Assembly (NCBI GenBank): GCA_025800395.1
Contig: JAOXRU010000618.1
Location: forward strand, 24,153-88,152
Source: Flavobacteriaceae bacterium
Lineage (GTDB): Bacteria > Bacteroidota > Bacteroidia > Flavobacteriales > Flavobacteriaceae
Direction of reading: 5' to 3'
DNA length: 64,000 nt
Part shown: in pieces, positions 54,336-63,860 of the stretch
Position numbering within the stretch: position 1 is the first letter of the stretch
Layout: the number at the start of each line of letters is the position of its first letter
Notes under the pieces: generated by a model
What the model saw: only the letters and a program-made list of their open reading frames with translations
Database searches by the model: none
Told to the model about the DNA's origin: nothing
Made by a program: the position numbers and the translations under genes

Positions 54336-56312
54336 GTGAGTTTCTTATCGCTCTATCGTATTGTTTTAAGTATATGGATTGCTATGCAATGGAGTGCTTT
54401 TTATGCGCAATCTAATGTAGATTCTTTGCCTTTGGTAACAGTAAAACGTAAAGTGGAATTAGAACTAGAGGATTTAAGGGAACAAGAAATTCAATACTTG
54501 ATTTTTTTCGATAAGAAACGAAATTTGAAATTGGCAGAAAAACTAAATCGTTTGTCCCAAAATCTCAATATACTTTCTGAAGAGTATAAACAGGTAAAAC
54601 TTAAAGAATATTATTTTTGGACGGTTGGTTGGCGACATGACAAAGCCTTGGATGCTGGTAAACTGTTGCTTGCTTCTCCTTGTGGTGTTAGCGGCAAGGA
54701 TAGTTTGTTGATTTACTCTAATATGTATAGAATATTTCATAGATATAGACAGCATGAACTTCTAATGGCAATTTTACCAACTCTCATAGAGTTGAAGAAA
54801 AAGTTTTATTTGATCACAAAAAGCCAAGTAAACGAATTGTATTCCTCCGCATATTTTAATTTAGAAAATTATATAGAAGCGAGAAGATATTATAGAAGGC
54901 AGATTAGATTAAATAATGGCAAAAAAGGGAAGAGGGCAAAGTACTCTTTGGGTATTATAAATAATATAGGATATAGTTTTTTTAAAGAGAAAAATTATGA
55001 TTCGGCCATGTACTACTTTAAAAAGGGTTATGAGAAACTGAAGAAATACCGAGTCCATGATAATTTTAAATCCAATCTGACTACAGTATACTATGGTAAT
55101 ATTGCTGGTGTATACAACGCAAAAAAGCAATACGAAAAAGCCAAATACTATTATAGGAAACAATTTAAAACTTTAGGTGGAGAGGATTGCTTTAACAGTT
55201 CGTGGCAGGCATATTATGAACTGGCAAAAATCTATTTAAGCGAAAAGAAGTTTAAGGCTTTCAAGAATTACTTCAATTATGCCAAAAAGATTGTGGACAA
55301 TTGCAAGAATCTCCAAAGAAATAAAGATGTTCAATTGGATTTTTTGGAGTTAGAGCTGGCCTACTGTAAAGCAGTAGAATCCTATAAGAAGGCTATCCAA
55401 TTGACATCTGAAATCACAATCCTAAAAGAAGAAGCATATTTAATTAAAAGAAAATACAATTGGATATATGGTGCAGAATCTCAGGGGTCTGGCTATAGAG
55501 AAGCATTGCTGGATCTAGATCAGGCAAAACTAAAAATATTAAATCGAAAGACTACTAAACGCAAAATATTTCTTAGAAACACGATTATTTTAAGTCTATT
55601 TTTGAGCTTTATTTTGATTTGGCTGTACTTTCAATACAGGTACAAACAAAAATCGTTTAATACCCTAAATGACAAGAATGCGCTTATCTATAAAAGTATA
55701 AAAGACAATGAATTGCTTCTTAGAGAATTGCATCATCGCGTTAAAAACAATTTTCAAATAATTTCTGGAATATTAGAGTTGCAATCTCATGCTTCCAACA
55801 AAGACATCTTACATCAGCTTATAAAAGAAGATCAATTTCGAATATTTGCTTTATCCCATTTGCATCAGAATGTGTTTGGAAACGACGCCATAGTAGACTT
55901 TGATGCGGTTGTATTTTTTGAGGATATTTTTCGTCAATTGAAAGCGGAATTCGAATTGTCTCATTGTTTTATTGAAATTGAAAATTTCGAATCTATAGAT
56001 ATGGATATCGGGCTTATTAATCCTTTAATTATTATTGTAAGTGAGTGGTTTGTAATGGTTTCTAAGTTGGATTTTTCAAAGAAAGAAAAATTAACTATGA
56101 AGATTTGCTTAATAAATGAGAAAGACGATCAAAAAAGGATTCTATTGGAGTTACATCATCTTGGGGATCCTTTCTTTTCTAATTTGGCAGAACAACAGCA
56201 ACGTACAGATAAAATTATACGCCAATTAGATGTGCATATCGATAAGCGATTGAGCTGTATACCAAAAAGCAAGGGTGGTTTTGAAATACGAATAGATCCA
56301 AATTTAGATTAA
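54336..56312 (+). CDS. TPR histidine kinase homologue with no ATP-binding motifs (putative pseudokinase)
   Basis: The 658-residue protein starts at GTG 54336 (an ATG two bases earlier is closed at once). A signal-anchor (about 5-24) precedes TPR-like repeats (about 165-370) and a membrane helix (about 411-431). The HisKA_2 H-box is canonical: ELHHRVKNN with H467. The following ATPase region has no N-box: SEWFVMVSKLD stands where NELxxNxxKH is expected. No DNG or GTGL motif follows, only ELHHLGD and RTDKIIRQLD. So it could accept phosphate but not use ATP by itself. It lies 5 bp ahead of a complete relative, which suggests a heteromeric pair. Confidence 0.85.
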   Translation: MSFLSLYRIVLSIWIAMQWSAFYAQSNVDSLPLVTVKRKVELELEDLREQEIQYLIFFDKKRNLKLAEKLNRLSQNLNILSEEYKQVKLKEYYFWTVGWRHDKALDAGKLLLASPCGVSGKDSLLIYSNMYRIFHRYRQHELLMAILPTLIELKKKFYLITKSQVNELYSSAYFNLENYIEARRYYRRQIRLNNGKKGKRAKYSLGIINNIGYSFFKEKNYDSAMYYFKKGYEKLKKYRVHDNFKSNLTTVYYGNIAGVYNAKKQYEKAKYYYRKQFKTLGGEDCFNSSWQAYYELAKIYLSEKKFKAFKNYFNYAKKIVDNCKNLQRNKDVQLDFLELELAYCKAVESYKKAIQLTSEITILKEEAYLIKRKYNWIYGAESQGSGYREALLDLDQAKLKILNRKTTKRKIFLRNTIILSLFLSFILIWLYFQYRYKQKSFNTLNDKNALIYKSIKDNELLLRELHHRVKNNFQIISGILELQSHASNKDILHQLIKEDQFRIFALSHLHQNVFGNDAIVDFDAVVFFEDIFRQLKAEFELSHCFIEIENFESIDMDIGLINPLIIIVSEWFVMVSKLDFSKKEKLTMKICLINEKDDQKRILLELHHLGDPFFSNLAEQQQRTDKIIRQLDVHIDKRLSCIPKSKGGFEIRIDPNLD

Positions 56313-56317
56313 TAACT

Positions 56318-58312
56318 ATGCAACCTATCAAGTATTTATGTGCATTGGAAGAAAAACAAATCTTTTTTTGGGTGGGTAATTTTGGCTCCTATCTTCTTTT
56401 TGTATTACTTCTTCTCCCAAATTTTAATTTATTAGCACAAGACAGTTTAGCTACTGTTGAGAAGAAGCTTTTGAAGATAAGTGATACCGTTTTTGACCCT
56501 GTTTTGGTGAAGAAGTTCAATTACATTAAGTCCATGAACTTTGTAAAAAAAAACGAGAAGGCATTATATTCCATCAGAAATAAAAAAAATCAAAAGTACT
56601 GTATGCTAGCTGCAATTCAATTGGCCAAATACAGTCATGATTTTGATTTTGGGAAGAAAACTGCCTTATTTATGTTGGATGAATTTCCTAAAATGAATAC
56701 CAGAGAACGAATAGAAGCATTCAATATTATAGAAAAGCACCACCAATATTCTCACGATTTTGAGAAATGGTATTCCTATTACAGACAGGTGTATAAATTG
56801 GAAAGTGCTATTGGAGTGTACAATCCCATAAGATATTATGAAATAGCGATTCGACATTATTTTTACGAAAAGAACTACGCCAAATCAATCTATTTTACCC
56901 GAAAAAAAATAGAAGAGATGAAAAAAGAATCGGTCGTAGACTATACACATATGATATCTTTATATAACAATATAGGGTTTTCGTATTATTTGAGTTCCAA
57001 AATGGATAGTGCCCTATTGGCATATAAAGAAGGATTAGATTTATTGAAGAATATTCGATTTGAAAAAGATGATATTACCTATTTAAGGATATTAATTAAT
57101 GGCAATATAGGCAGTTCCTATATAAAATTAGAGGAATACGATAAAGCCAAAGAATTATTGTTAGAGTCAAAAAAATATCATGATCAAAATAACATTTTTC
57201 CAGACAATGTAAATACTTATGTGTATTTGGGAGTATTGGCAACGAGGATGAATGATATGAAAATGGCAAGTAGTTGTTTTGAAACCGCAAAACAGATATA
57301 TAAAGATCATGGTAAGGAAGCTGATGCAACCTTGTTAAACATTACAAACCAAGAGATTGCATATTACGAGTGTTTAGGTGATAATAAAAAAATTTTAGAG
57401 TTAACCGAATTAAAGAGTAAACTTCGGCTAAGGATAGAGGCGCAAAAGGAGCAGAACAGCTTACTACAAAAGATTCAAGTGGAAGAATATGCTGCCAAGA
57501 ACAAGAAAGTTCTCGAAAATGCCTATTTGTTTGCAAAGGAAGAAGAACGAAATAAAAACAATTCGAAGTTTATTTCCTTTGTTTTATTGGTCATTTTGCT
57601 TTTAGGGGTTTTGATTATGTTGCTATATAAGCTATACTTAGATAAAAAATCTTCAGAAAGAAGAATACGGCAAAAGCAGGTGATTATAGAGCAACATTTG
57701 GGAGAAAAACAAATATTACTTAGTGAGTTGCACCATAGGGTAAACAGGAATTTGGATGTGATATCTCAGATTTTGAAAAATCAGATTTCCGAATTGGGAG
57801 ATCCCGAAATGGTTGCATTATTACAACAAGGTTTGAGTAGAATTAACTCGATTTCCATGGTGCATAGGCAATTGCATCACAAAGAATCCGACAAAGAAGT
57901 TGTATTTAGGGATTACGTTCTTTCCTTGGTGGAAAACGTAAAACGATCTTTTTCGGCTATTGCTGGAGAAGTGGACTTTAAAATCGACATAAAAAAAGAT
58001 AGTCATTTTGAAATAGATATAGTTATCCCATTAGGATTGATTATTAATGAATTAATTACAAATTCTTTAAAACATGCTTTTAGCGGACTAAAAAATAGTA
58101 TCATCCATATTCGAATGAAACAGCTTACTCTACAATCTTATACGCTTACAGTAGAGGACAATGGAGTAAACTCCAAGAAAGGAAATGAGGTTTTTACCAA
58201 AGGAACTGGATTGAAGTTAGTGGAGGCATTGGCCATGCAGATCAATGGGGATCTTAGTTATAATTTTGAGGATGGTACTAGAGTAAGTATACATTTTTTA
58301 ATTAAAGATTAG
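56318..58312 (+). CDS. TPR sensor histidine kinase (HisKA_2) with full ATP site and altered H-box
   Basis: The 664-residue protein has a signal-anchor (about 19-40), TPR repeats (about 170-365), a coiled coil, one membrane helix (about 418-438) and a kinase core. The H-box is SELHHRVNRNL, with H473, but the usual RVKNN reads RVNRN. The ATP site is complete: N-box NELITNSLKH (577-586), G1 VEDNG, G2 KGTGLKLV. Compared with the preceding protein, which has a normal H-box and no ATP site, defects are complementary. The response regulator follows after 8 bp. Confidence 0.9.
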   Translation: MQPIKYLCALEEKQIFFWVGNFGSYLLFVLLLLPNFNLLAQDSLATVEKKLLKISDTVFDPVLVKKFNYIKSMNFVKKNEKALYSIRNKKNQKYCMLAAIQLAKYSHDFDFGKKTALFMLDEFPKMNTRERIEAFNIIEKHHQYSHDFEKWYSYYRQVYKLESAIGVYNPIRYYEIAIRHYFYEKNYAKSIYFTRKKIEEMKKESVVDYTHMISLYNNIGFSYYLSSKMDSALLAYKEGLDLLKNIRFEKDDITYLRILINGNIGSSYIKLEEYDKAKELLLESKKYHDQNNIFPDNVNTYVYLGVLATRMNDMKMASSCFETAKQIYKDHGKEADATLLNITNQEIAYYECLGDNKKILELTELKSKLRLRIEAQKEQNSLLQKIQVEEYAAKNKKVLENAYLFAKEEERNKNNSKFISFVLLVILLLGVLIMLLYKLYLDKKSSERRIRQKQVIIEQHLGEKQILLSELHHRVNRNLDVISQILKNQISELGDPEMVALLQQGLSRINSISMVHRQLHHKESDKEVVFRDYVLSLVENVKRSFSAIAGEVDFKIDIKKDSHFEIDIVIPLGLIINELITNSLKHAFSGLKNSIIHIRMKQLTLQSYTLTVEDNGVNSKKGNEVFTKGTGLKLVEALAMQINGDLSYNFEDGTRVSIHFLIKD

Positions 58313-58320
58313 TTATCCAA

Positions 58321-59085
58321 ATGGAACACACAAGAACCAAAGTATTGATAGTAGAGGATGAAGCTATTATAGCCGTTTCCATTAAATCTTATTTGCAGTC
58401 CGAAGGTTTTGATGTAGTGGGTATGGTGTCCAATGCTCAAGCTGCATTAGAAATTTTAAATAAATGCAATATAGATTTGGCTATATTGGATATCAACATA
58501 CAAGGAGACAAAAATGGTATATGGCTGGGAAATTATTTGTTCGAAAATTACGCCATTCCATATATATATTTAACAGCTTACAGCAATCCGGAAACACTCA
58601 CAGAAGCCAAAATTACAGAACCCGCCGCTTATTTGGTAAAACCTTTCAATAAGTCCAATCTTTTTGCCAGTATACAAATGGCACTGTATAAGAATCAAAG
58701 CGAAGAGGAGAAACTCAAACAAAAAATGCTACAAGAGCAAGCAGATAATTTGAGTTTTGTAATAGAAAAAAACTATTTGTTTGCCAAAATAGAAGGCATG
58801 TATAGAAAAATATTTTTTCAAGAAATTTACTATTTAAGTGCAGAGAAAAATTATGTAGGTATTCATCTAGAAACAGAAAAGTTCATGATGAGAAGCACCA
58901 TGAAAGATACCATGGAAAAGCTACCATCATCTTTTCTACAAACCCACAGATCTTTTGTTGTGAATACCCAAAAAATACATCATGTTTCTAGGGCCGAAAT
59001 ACATTTGGGTAGGCATATCGTACCCTTGGTAAAGGTATACAGAGATTCACTTATCAATAGCTTGGATGCGATTCAAAAAGGTTAA
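58321..59085 (+). CDS. LytTR-type response regulator
   Basis: The 254-residue protein has a receiver domain (about 6-125): acidic pocket E12-D13, phosphoacceptor D57 in LAILDINI, Thr in YLTAYS and Lys in YLVKPFNK. The C-terminal LytTR DNA-binding domain (about 150-254) includes EIYYLSAEKNYVGIHLE and SFLQTHRSFVVNTQKI. It is the output of the two preceding kinases. The end overlaps the convergent gene by 4 bp. Confidence 0.93.
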   Translation: MEHTRTKVLIVEDEAIIAVSIKSYLQSEGFDVVGMVSNAQAALEILNKCNIDLAILDINIQGDKNGIWLGNYLFENYAIPYIYLTAYSNPETLTEAKITEPAAYLVKPFNKSNLFASIQMALYKNQSEEEKLKQKMLQEQADNLSFVIEKNYLFAKIEGMYRKIFFQEIYYLSAEKNYVGIHLETEKFMMRSTMKDTMEKLPSSFLQTHRSFVVNTQKIHHVSRAEIHLGRHIVPLVKVYRDSLINSLDAIQKG

Positions 59086-60275
59086 AACTTGTTTTGTTTT
59101 ATCTTTTTGACAACAAGTTGTCTACGAAACAAATACCATTCTCTTTGTATTTGTAAATAAAGATATTTTAGTTGACGAAATACAAAAATCCGCTTTTCTT
59201 TAATTTTGGCATGTATAAGCAATTTGTACTTTTCGTACTTCAAAGAAAGCCATATGGTGATAGAAACAAACAATATAGCACCCAATATAACCTCCCAAGG
59301 GTAAAGGCTATGGTACAAATACTTGTATATTCCCAAACCAGTAAAGCTACCATACAGCAATATAAAATGTACAATATAAATAGTAAGTGTACTGCTGCCA
59401 ATCTTTAAAAGCGTAGGATGTTGCATCCATTTGCGAAGTAATATGAAGACAGCAAAAACCAAAAAGACATCGCCCAAACGAATGAAAAGGTAATTGTTGT
59501 TGGCTACCATACCAAACAATTCCCAACCGCTACTGTAGGCCAACCATTTAAACATGGGAGTGGAATAAAACATTAGTCCCATACCTAGGAGTAAGAATAG
59601 GGGTATGGCTATGCCGTAGAACTCTTTTACAAAACGAAATCGATGAAAAACTATAGACAAAAAAGCACCAATACAGGTGTATCCAAACCATGGAAATATA
59701 GTAAAAACCGAACCATTGGCCTTACTAAAATAGTTTTCTAATAGAATCGGTAAGCCAGAAAAATTGAAATGTTCGTACCAAGGTTCAAACACAAATAGCA
59801 CCACACCAATGCTCAAAAATAAAATGGGCATCAAAGAGAGCGCTTCCCAATGCTTTAACAACAAAAATACACCACTAATGAGTATCAGAGATAACCCGAT
59901 ACAATGCAATACATTTACTACATAAAAATAGCTGTATATTTCACCATGCAATAATCCCAAAAAGTTGGTTTGCAACAAATAACCGATGACTAATAATTCT
60001 AGTCCTCTTTTTATTCCCTTGCGAATTCGTTTAGAACGGTATTCCCATTGTGGCTTCCGAATCAATAAATAAGTGAAAATAAATCCGGATACGGTAAAGA
60101 AAGCAGGTGCTGTGATCCCTCTAAAATACTTCCAAATATCATAGGAAAACATCCCATCTACCCGGAAGGCATCGTGCAATAGACCGTCGATAAAATGACC
60201 TTCCAGCATCATTATGATGGCCCAAGCCCTCATTGCGTCTATAAAAAACAGTCTGTTGGTTTCTTTTTGCTTCAT
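59082..60275 (-). CDS. DUF1624/heparan-alpha-glucosaminide acetyltransferase-like membrane protein
   Basis: The 397-residue protein has about ten membrane helices. The N-terminus RLFFIDAMRAWAIIMMLEGHF carries the family's D-x-x-R and late His, followed by RGITAPAFFTVSGFIFTYLL. The C-terminus is basic and cytoplasmic (about 340-397). Relatives transfer acetyl groups from CoA across membranes onto sugars, although no substrate is known for most bacterial members. The gene overlaps the response regulator tail to tail by 4 bp. Confidence 0.85.
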   Translation of the reverse strand: MKQKETNRLFFIDAMRAWAIIMMLEGHFIDGLLHDAFRVDGMFSYDIWKYFRGITAPAFFTVSGFIFTYLLIRKPQWEYRSKRIRKGIKRGLELLVIGYLLQTNFLGLLHGEIYSYFYVVNVLHCIGLSLILISGVFLLLKHWEALSLMPILFLSIGVVLFVFEPWYEHFNFSGLPILLENYFSKANGSVFTIFPWFGYTCIGAFLSIVFHRFRFVKEFYGIAIPLFLLLGMGLMFYSTPMFKWLAYSSGWELFGMVANNNYLFIRLGDVFLVFAVFILLRKWMQHPTLLKIGSSTLTIYIVHFILLYGSFTGLGIYKYLYHSLYPWEVILGAILFVSITIWLSLKYEKYKLLIHAKIKEKRIFVFRQLKYLYLQIQREWYLFRRQLVVKKIKQNKF

Positions 60276-60335
60276 TTCTAAACTACTTTTATATACTCCA
60301 AATTTTGTTTTTTGGATGTTTGTAGCCCCTTTTTC

Positions 60336-60365
60336 TTTGCTTTAAATCCTGTTTTTTTATTTTTG
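60336..60365 (+). promoter_or_regulatory. pabB-tilS promoter
   Basis: TTTG at 60336-60339, 18 bp, then TATTTTTG at 60358-60365. This is a full match to the Bacteroidota promoter consensus. The start is about 55 bp downstream. Confidence 0.75.
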
Positions 60366-60420
60366 CGAAATTAATAAACTTATTAACAAAACGAAGGAAT
60401 TTTATAAAAATTATGATTAT

Positions 60421-61713
60421 TTGAGAATAAAAAAGAGATATAAACTACACAATATAAAGGTTTTTCGAAAACAATTGCTGTATTGGGGAGCACAATTTCC
60501 TCATCAAATTTTATTGGAAGGCAACAACCACAAATCGAATAGCGGTTGGGATTTAGCTCTGGCAGTAGACGCAGCTAGTGTATTTGAAATGGAAGAAACA
60601 GCTGCATGGGAAGGTCTTCGTACGTATTTGAAAAAAGAAAAAGACTGGTTGTTTGGTTTTTTTACCTACGATTTAAAAAATGATATTGAGCAATTAGAGA
60701 CGAGGCATTCCGATACCTTAGGTTTTCCTGCCATTTCTTTTTTTAGACCCAAACGTTTGATGTGGGTAGAACAAAATCATATTTACTTTTCATATTTACC
60801 TGAAGTAGCAACAGAAATTGAGAGAGATTTTCAAAGCATTAAAACCTTTCCTTGTCATCAAAAAAAGCAACGAAGAACTATTCGTATGCAAGCAAGATGG
60901 GATAAGGCTACATACCTCCAAGGCGTAGAAACCCTATTGTCGCATATTCAAAGAGGGGATATTTATGAGGCTAATTATTGTCAGGAATATTTTGCCAATG
61001 CCAAATTAGAAGATACGGTACATTTGTTTGAGCGTTTAAATAGTATATCCGCTGCCCCATTTGCTGCCTATATGAAGTGGCAATCCAAATTTGCAATATG
61101 TTCTTCTCCAGAACGCTATTTGGAAAAAAGAGGGGAGTTGTTGCGTAGCCAACCAATAAAAGGAACTGCAAAACGATTTGACGACCCTCAAGCGGATTAT
61201 CGGTCGAAATTGGCATTGGAAACAGACCAAAAAGAACGTGCAGAGAATATTATGATCGTAGATCTGGTACGAAACGATTTATCCAGAGTTGCAAAAAAGG
61301 CGAGTGTAGAAGTAACCCAATTATGTGCTGTAGAAACTTATAAACAAGTACATCAGATGCTTTCCACCATTACTGCTAAAATGCAATCCGATCGTTTTGA
61401 CATTGTAGATGTTTTAAAAGCTACCTTTCCGATGGGAAGTATGACTGGTGCACCAAAAATAGCTGCCATGGAGTTGATCGATCGTCTGGAAGCACACAAA
61501 AGGGGTTTGTATAGTGGTGCCATAGGGTATTTTTTGCCAAATGGAGATTTCGATTTTAATGTGGTGATTCGTACTATTTTGTATAATGAGGAGGCGCCGT
61601 ACATCTCTTACAGTGTAGGAAGTGCAATTACGGCCAAATCTATTCCTGATGCGGAATATGAAGAATGTAGGATAAAAGCGGAAGCCATGCGTAGCGTACT
61701 AGAAGATTTGTAA
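60421..61713 (+). CDS. pabB: aminodeoxychorismate synthase component I-like (chorismate-binding enzyme)
   Basis: The 430-residue protein starts at TTG 60421; an ATG at 60413 is out of frame and closes after three codons. The chorismate-binding core shows YEANYCQEYFA, SPERYLEKRGELLRSQPIKGT, ERAENIMIVDLVRNDLSRVA, and MGSMTGAPKIAAMELIDRLE with RGLYSGAIGYF. These are shared by PabB and TrpE; a stand-alone form in a non-trp context favours PabB (folate pathway). The glutaminase partner is not adjacent. tilS follows after 9 bp. Confidence 0.88.
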   Translation: MRIKKRYKLHNIKVFRKQLLYWGAQFPHQILLEGNNHKSNSGWDLALAVDAASVFEMEETAAWEGLRTYLKKEKDWLFGFFTYDLKNDIEQLETRHSDTLGFPAISFFRPKRLMWVEQNHIYFSYLPEVATEIERDFQSIKTFPCHQKKQRRTIRMQARWDKATYLQGVETLLSHIQRGDIYEANYCQEYFANAKLEDTVHLFERLNSISAAPFAAYMKWQSKFAICSSPERYLEKRGELLRSQPIKGTAKRFDDPQADYRSKLALETDQKERAENIMIVDLVRNDLSRVAKKASVEVTQLCAVETYKQVHQMLSTITAKMQSDRFDIVDVLKATFPMGSMTGAPKIAAMELIDRLEAHKRGLYSGAIGYFLPNGDFDFNVVIRTILYNEEAPYISYSVGSAITAKSIPDAEYEECRIKAEAMRSVLEDL

Positions 61714-61722
61714 ATTTGTGAA

Positions 61723-63012
61723 GTGGAAAAAGAATTTAAAAAACATATAGAAGCAAATTTCCCAGAGTTATTGAACCAACCCTATGCCATAGCCTGTAGT
61801 GGCGGTTTAGATAGTGTGGTATTGAGTTATTTGATGCAGCAAATAAATCCGAAGGGGATACTATTACATTGTAATTTTCAATTGCGTGGATTGGAAAGCG
61901 ATGCGGATGCCTTGTTTGTCCAGGATTTGGGTAAACAGTTGCATGTAGAAACCTATGATCGTGTTTTTGATACAGAGGCTTATAAAAAACAAACTGGAAA
62001 AAACACCCAATTGGCTGCAAGAGATTTGCGATACAATTGGTTTTCGACCCAACTAGAAGAGAAGAAGATAGCTTGTATACTTACCGCACACCATGCCGAT
62101 GATAATTTAGAGACCTTCCTCATAGAATTATCTAGAGGAGGCGGACTAGAGGGCTTGTCTGGCATACCAGAACGAAATCAGAAGTTTTGGCGCCCCCTGT
62201 TACCATTTAGTAGAAAGCAGTTAGAAAACTACGCAAAGGAAAACAAGCTGCAATGGCGCGAAGACAGTAGCAACAAGGAATCTATATATATACGAAATCG
62301 GTTGAGGCATGACGTAGTACCGCATCTAAAAGAAATTCATCCTAATTTTTTAGAAAACTTTAAACAAACCCAAAGGTATATAAAGCAAGCCAAAGAAATG
62401 ATACAGAATCACCTCCAAGAATTAGATTTAGTATCTAAGTTAGACGACCATACCTTACTCATAGACATAAAAAAAATGGAGGACTATACACCAAAATCGG
62501 GTTATTTGTATTATTTAATGGCGCCTTATGGCTTTACCAACACCAATAATCTCATACGTTTTTTAAAAGCCAAAACCGGTGCCGTTATTACCTCTGAAAC
62601 ACATAGATTATTGCAAGATAGAGGCCGTTGGATGCTTAGCAAGAAAGTCCAAGAAGCACAATTTGAGGAATATAAGATAGAGAGTTTAACCAATTTAGGG
62701 CATTTACCTATAGTTATTACCACAAGCAAAGATTTAGAAAAAGATGCCGTAGCCATAGATGCAAGTCGCTTAGAGTTTCCTTTGTTTTTGCGCAAACGGA
62801 AAGCAGGAGATGTGTTTTATCCTAGCGGGATGCAGGGCAAAAAGAAGTTAAGCAAATACTTTAAGGACGAAAAATATACCCAATTTGAAAAAGAAGCGCA
62901 ATGGCTGCTTTGTACCAAAGATGCTGTTGTATGGGTGGTAGGAAAACGTTTAGATAAACGCTTCGAAGCGATCTCGAAAACCTCCGAAACCATATACCTA
63001 ACTAAGCAATAG
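61723..63012 (+). CDS. tilS: tRNA(Ile)-lysidine synthetase
   Basis: TilS changes C34 of tRNA-Ile(CAU) to lysidine. The 429-residue protein starts at GTG 61723. The PP-loop SGGLDS is at 26-31, then HCNFQLRGLESDADA, LTAHHADDNLETFLIELSRG, WREDSSNKESIYIRNRLRHDV and a C-terminal TilS domain with KRKAGDVFYP-G and KKLSKYFKDEK. Length and motifs are complete. It probably shares the pabB promoter. Confidence 0.94.
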   Translation: MEKEFKKHIEANFPELLNQPYAIACSGGLDSVVLSYLMQQINPKGILLHCNFQLRGLESDADALFVQDLGKQLHVETYDRVFDTEAYKKQTGKNTQLAARDLRYNWFSTQLEEKKIACILTAHHADDNLETFLIELSRGGGLEGLSGIPERNQKFWRPLLPFSRKQLENYAKENKLQWREDSSNKESIYIRNRLRHDVVPHLKEIHPNFLENFKQTQRYIKQAKEMIQNHLQELDLVSKLDDHTLLIDIKKMEDYTPKSGYLYYLMAPYGFTNTNNLIRFLKAKTGAVITSETHRLLQDRGRWMLSKKVQEAQFEEYKIESLTNLGHLPIVITTSKDLEKDAVAIDASRLEFPLFLRKRKAGDVFYPSGMQGKKKLSKYFKDEKYTQFEKEAQWLLCTKDAVVWVVGKRLDKRFEAISKTSETIYLTKQ

Positions 63013-63160
63013 GCCAAGGCTTCTAATGTATTGCAAATTATAGGAAGAATACTGCTTTCTAGGAATGCTGCTTACTGCAATAATTTTAAACTGCCTATAC
63101 AAGTACTGTCTATAGAAACTATGATAATTAGAACGATAAGGCTAGCACAGGTTTATTTTG

Positions 63161-63369
63161 GGAGACCCAAAGTTGGTAAAAACTCCCGCAAGCTCGTTTG
63201 GAGGTTTCCCAAAGTTGGGAAAGTCTCGGGTAAGCTTGTTTGAGGTTTCCCAAAGTTGGGAAAGTCTCGGGTAAGCTCGTTTGAAGGTTTCCCAAAGTTG
63301 GGAAAGTCTCAGGCAAGCTCGTTTGAAGGTTTCCCAAAGTTGGGAAAGTCTCGGGTAAGCTCGTTTCAG
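63161..63369. repeat. tandem array of five 41-42-bp units
   Basis: Units lie at 63161-63202 (degenerate), 63203-63243, 63244-63285, 63286-63327 and 63328-63369. Each of the last four contains the dyad TTTCCCAA-AG-TTGGGAAA followed by GTCTCGGGTAAGCTCGTTTG-like sequence. The unit length of 42 keeps minus-strand frames open through repetition, but I do not regard those as genes. Confidence 0.9.
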
Positions 63370-63603
63370 CCCAATTTTGTATTGGAACTTGGGAATGCGA
63401 GATGAAAGTACGATAAAAATAAGTGGTTTATGTGCTTTTCCCATAACATTGCTACGGTTAAAGTAAAAAGACAGCGTAGCCTATTTTTTTGAAGTAATGT
63501 AATAGGGAATAGATTTAAGCATAATAGGGTTATAGATTTTATAAGGTTTTATACCGCTATGGTTGGCCATTTTAAAAAGAGGTATGGCATTATCTTATAG
63601 GAT

Positions 63604-63653
63604 GCCCTGCGGAGGCCATATCTATATAATATATGGCGTGGCGCTTGCAGGGT
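63604..63653. repeat. GC-richer imperfect hairpin
   Basis: CCCTGC (63605-63610) pairs with GCAGGG (63647-63652) and CCATAT (63616-63621) with ATATGG (63631-63636). It stands 36 bp before repeat copy 2. Apart from this hairpin, I see no gene or other signal between 63370 and 63688. Confidence 0.5.
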
Positions 63654-63688
63654 GGGAGGGGAATTGCTTGTTTTGAACTTTTCTGTGA

Positions 63689-63840
63689 GGGATTGTAGGG
63701 GTAGCTTTTTTGAAATAGATAGTAGGGCTACTAGAGCGAGGAAGTGACTGAAGGAAACTACCGCAGCCGTAGTGCCCTTTTCTATGATAAAAACTACAAC
63801 CGTAAAGCCCGACCGCCGTGCTAGAGCACGGCGGTCACAG
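63689..63840 (+). repeat. structured intergenic repeat, copy 2
   Basis: This is homologous to 23514-23670 (see that entry). Its central stem is AGGGC-t-ACTA (63724-63733) with TAGT-GCCCT (63770-63778), using bases different from copy 1. The 3' end carries a perfect 11-bp hairpin, GACCGCCGTGC at 63811-63821 and GCACGGCGGTC at 63826-63836, with loop TAGA. It lies 20 bp before the inferred IS end. Confidence 0.75.
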
Positions 63841-63860
63841 CCAAATCCTTTATATTTTTA

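Noticed and set aside
63128..63444. Minus-strand repetitive frames over the 42-bp array
   Set aside because: The unit is a multiple of three, so frames stay open by repetition only.
63013..63860. CRISPR array
   Set aside because: The 42-bp units are contiguous with no variable spacers and no cas genes are near.
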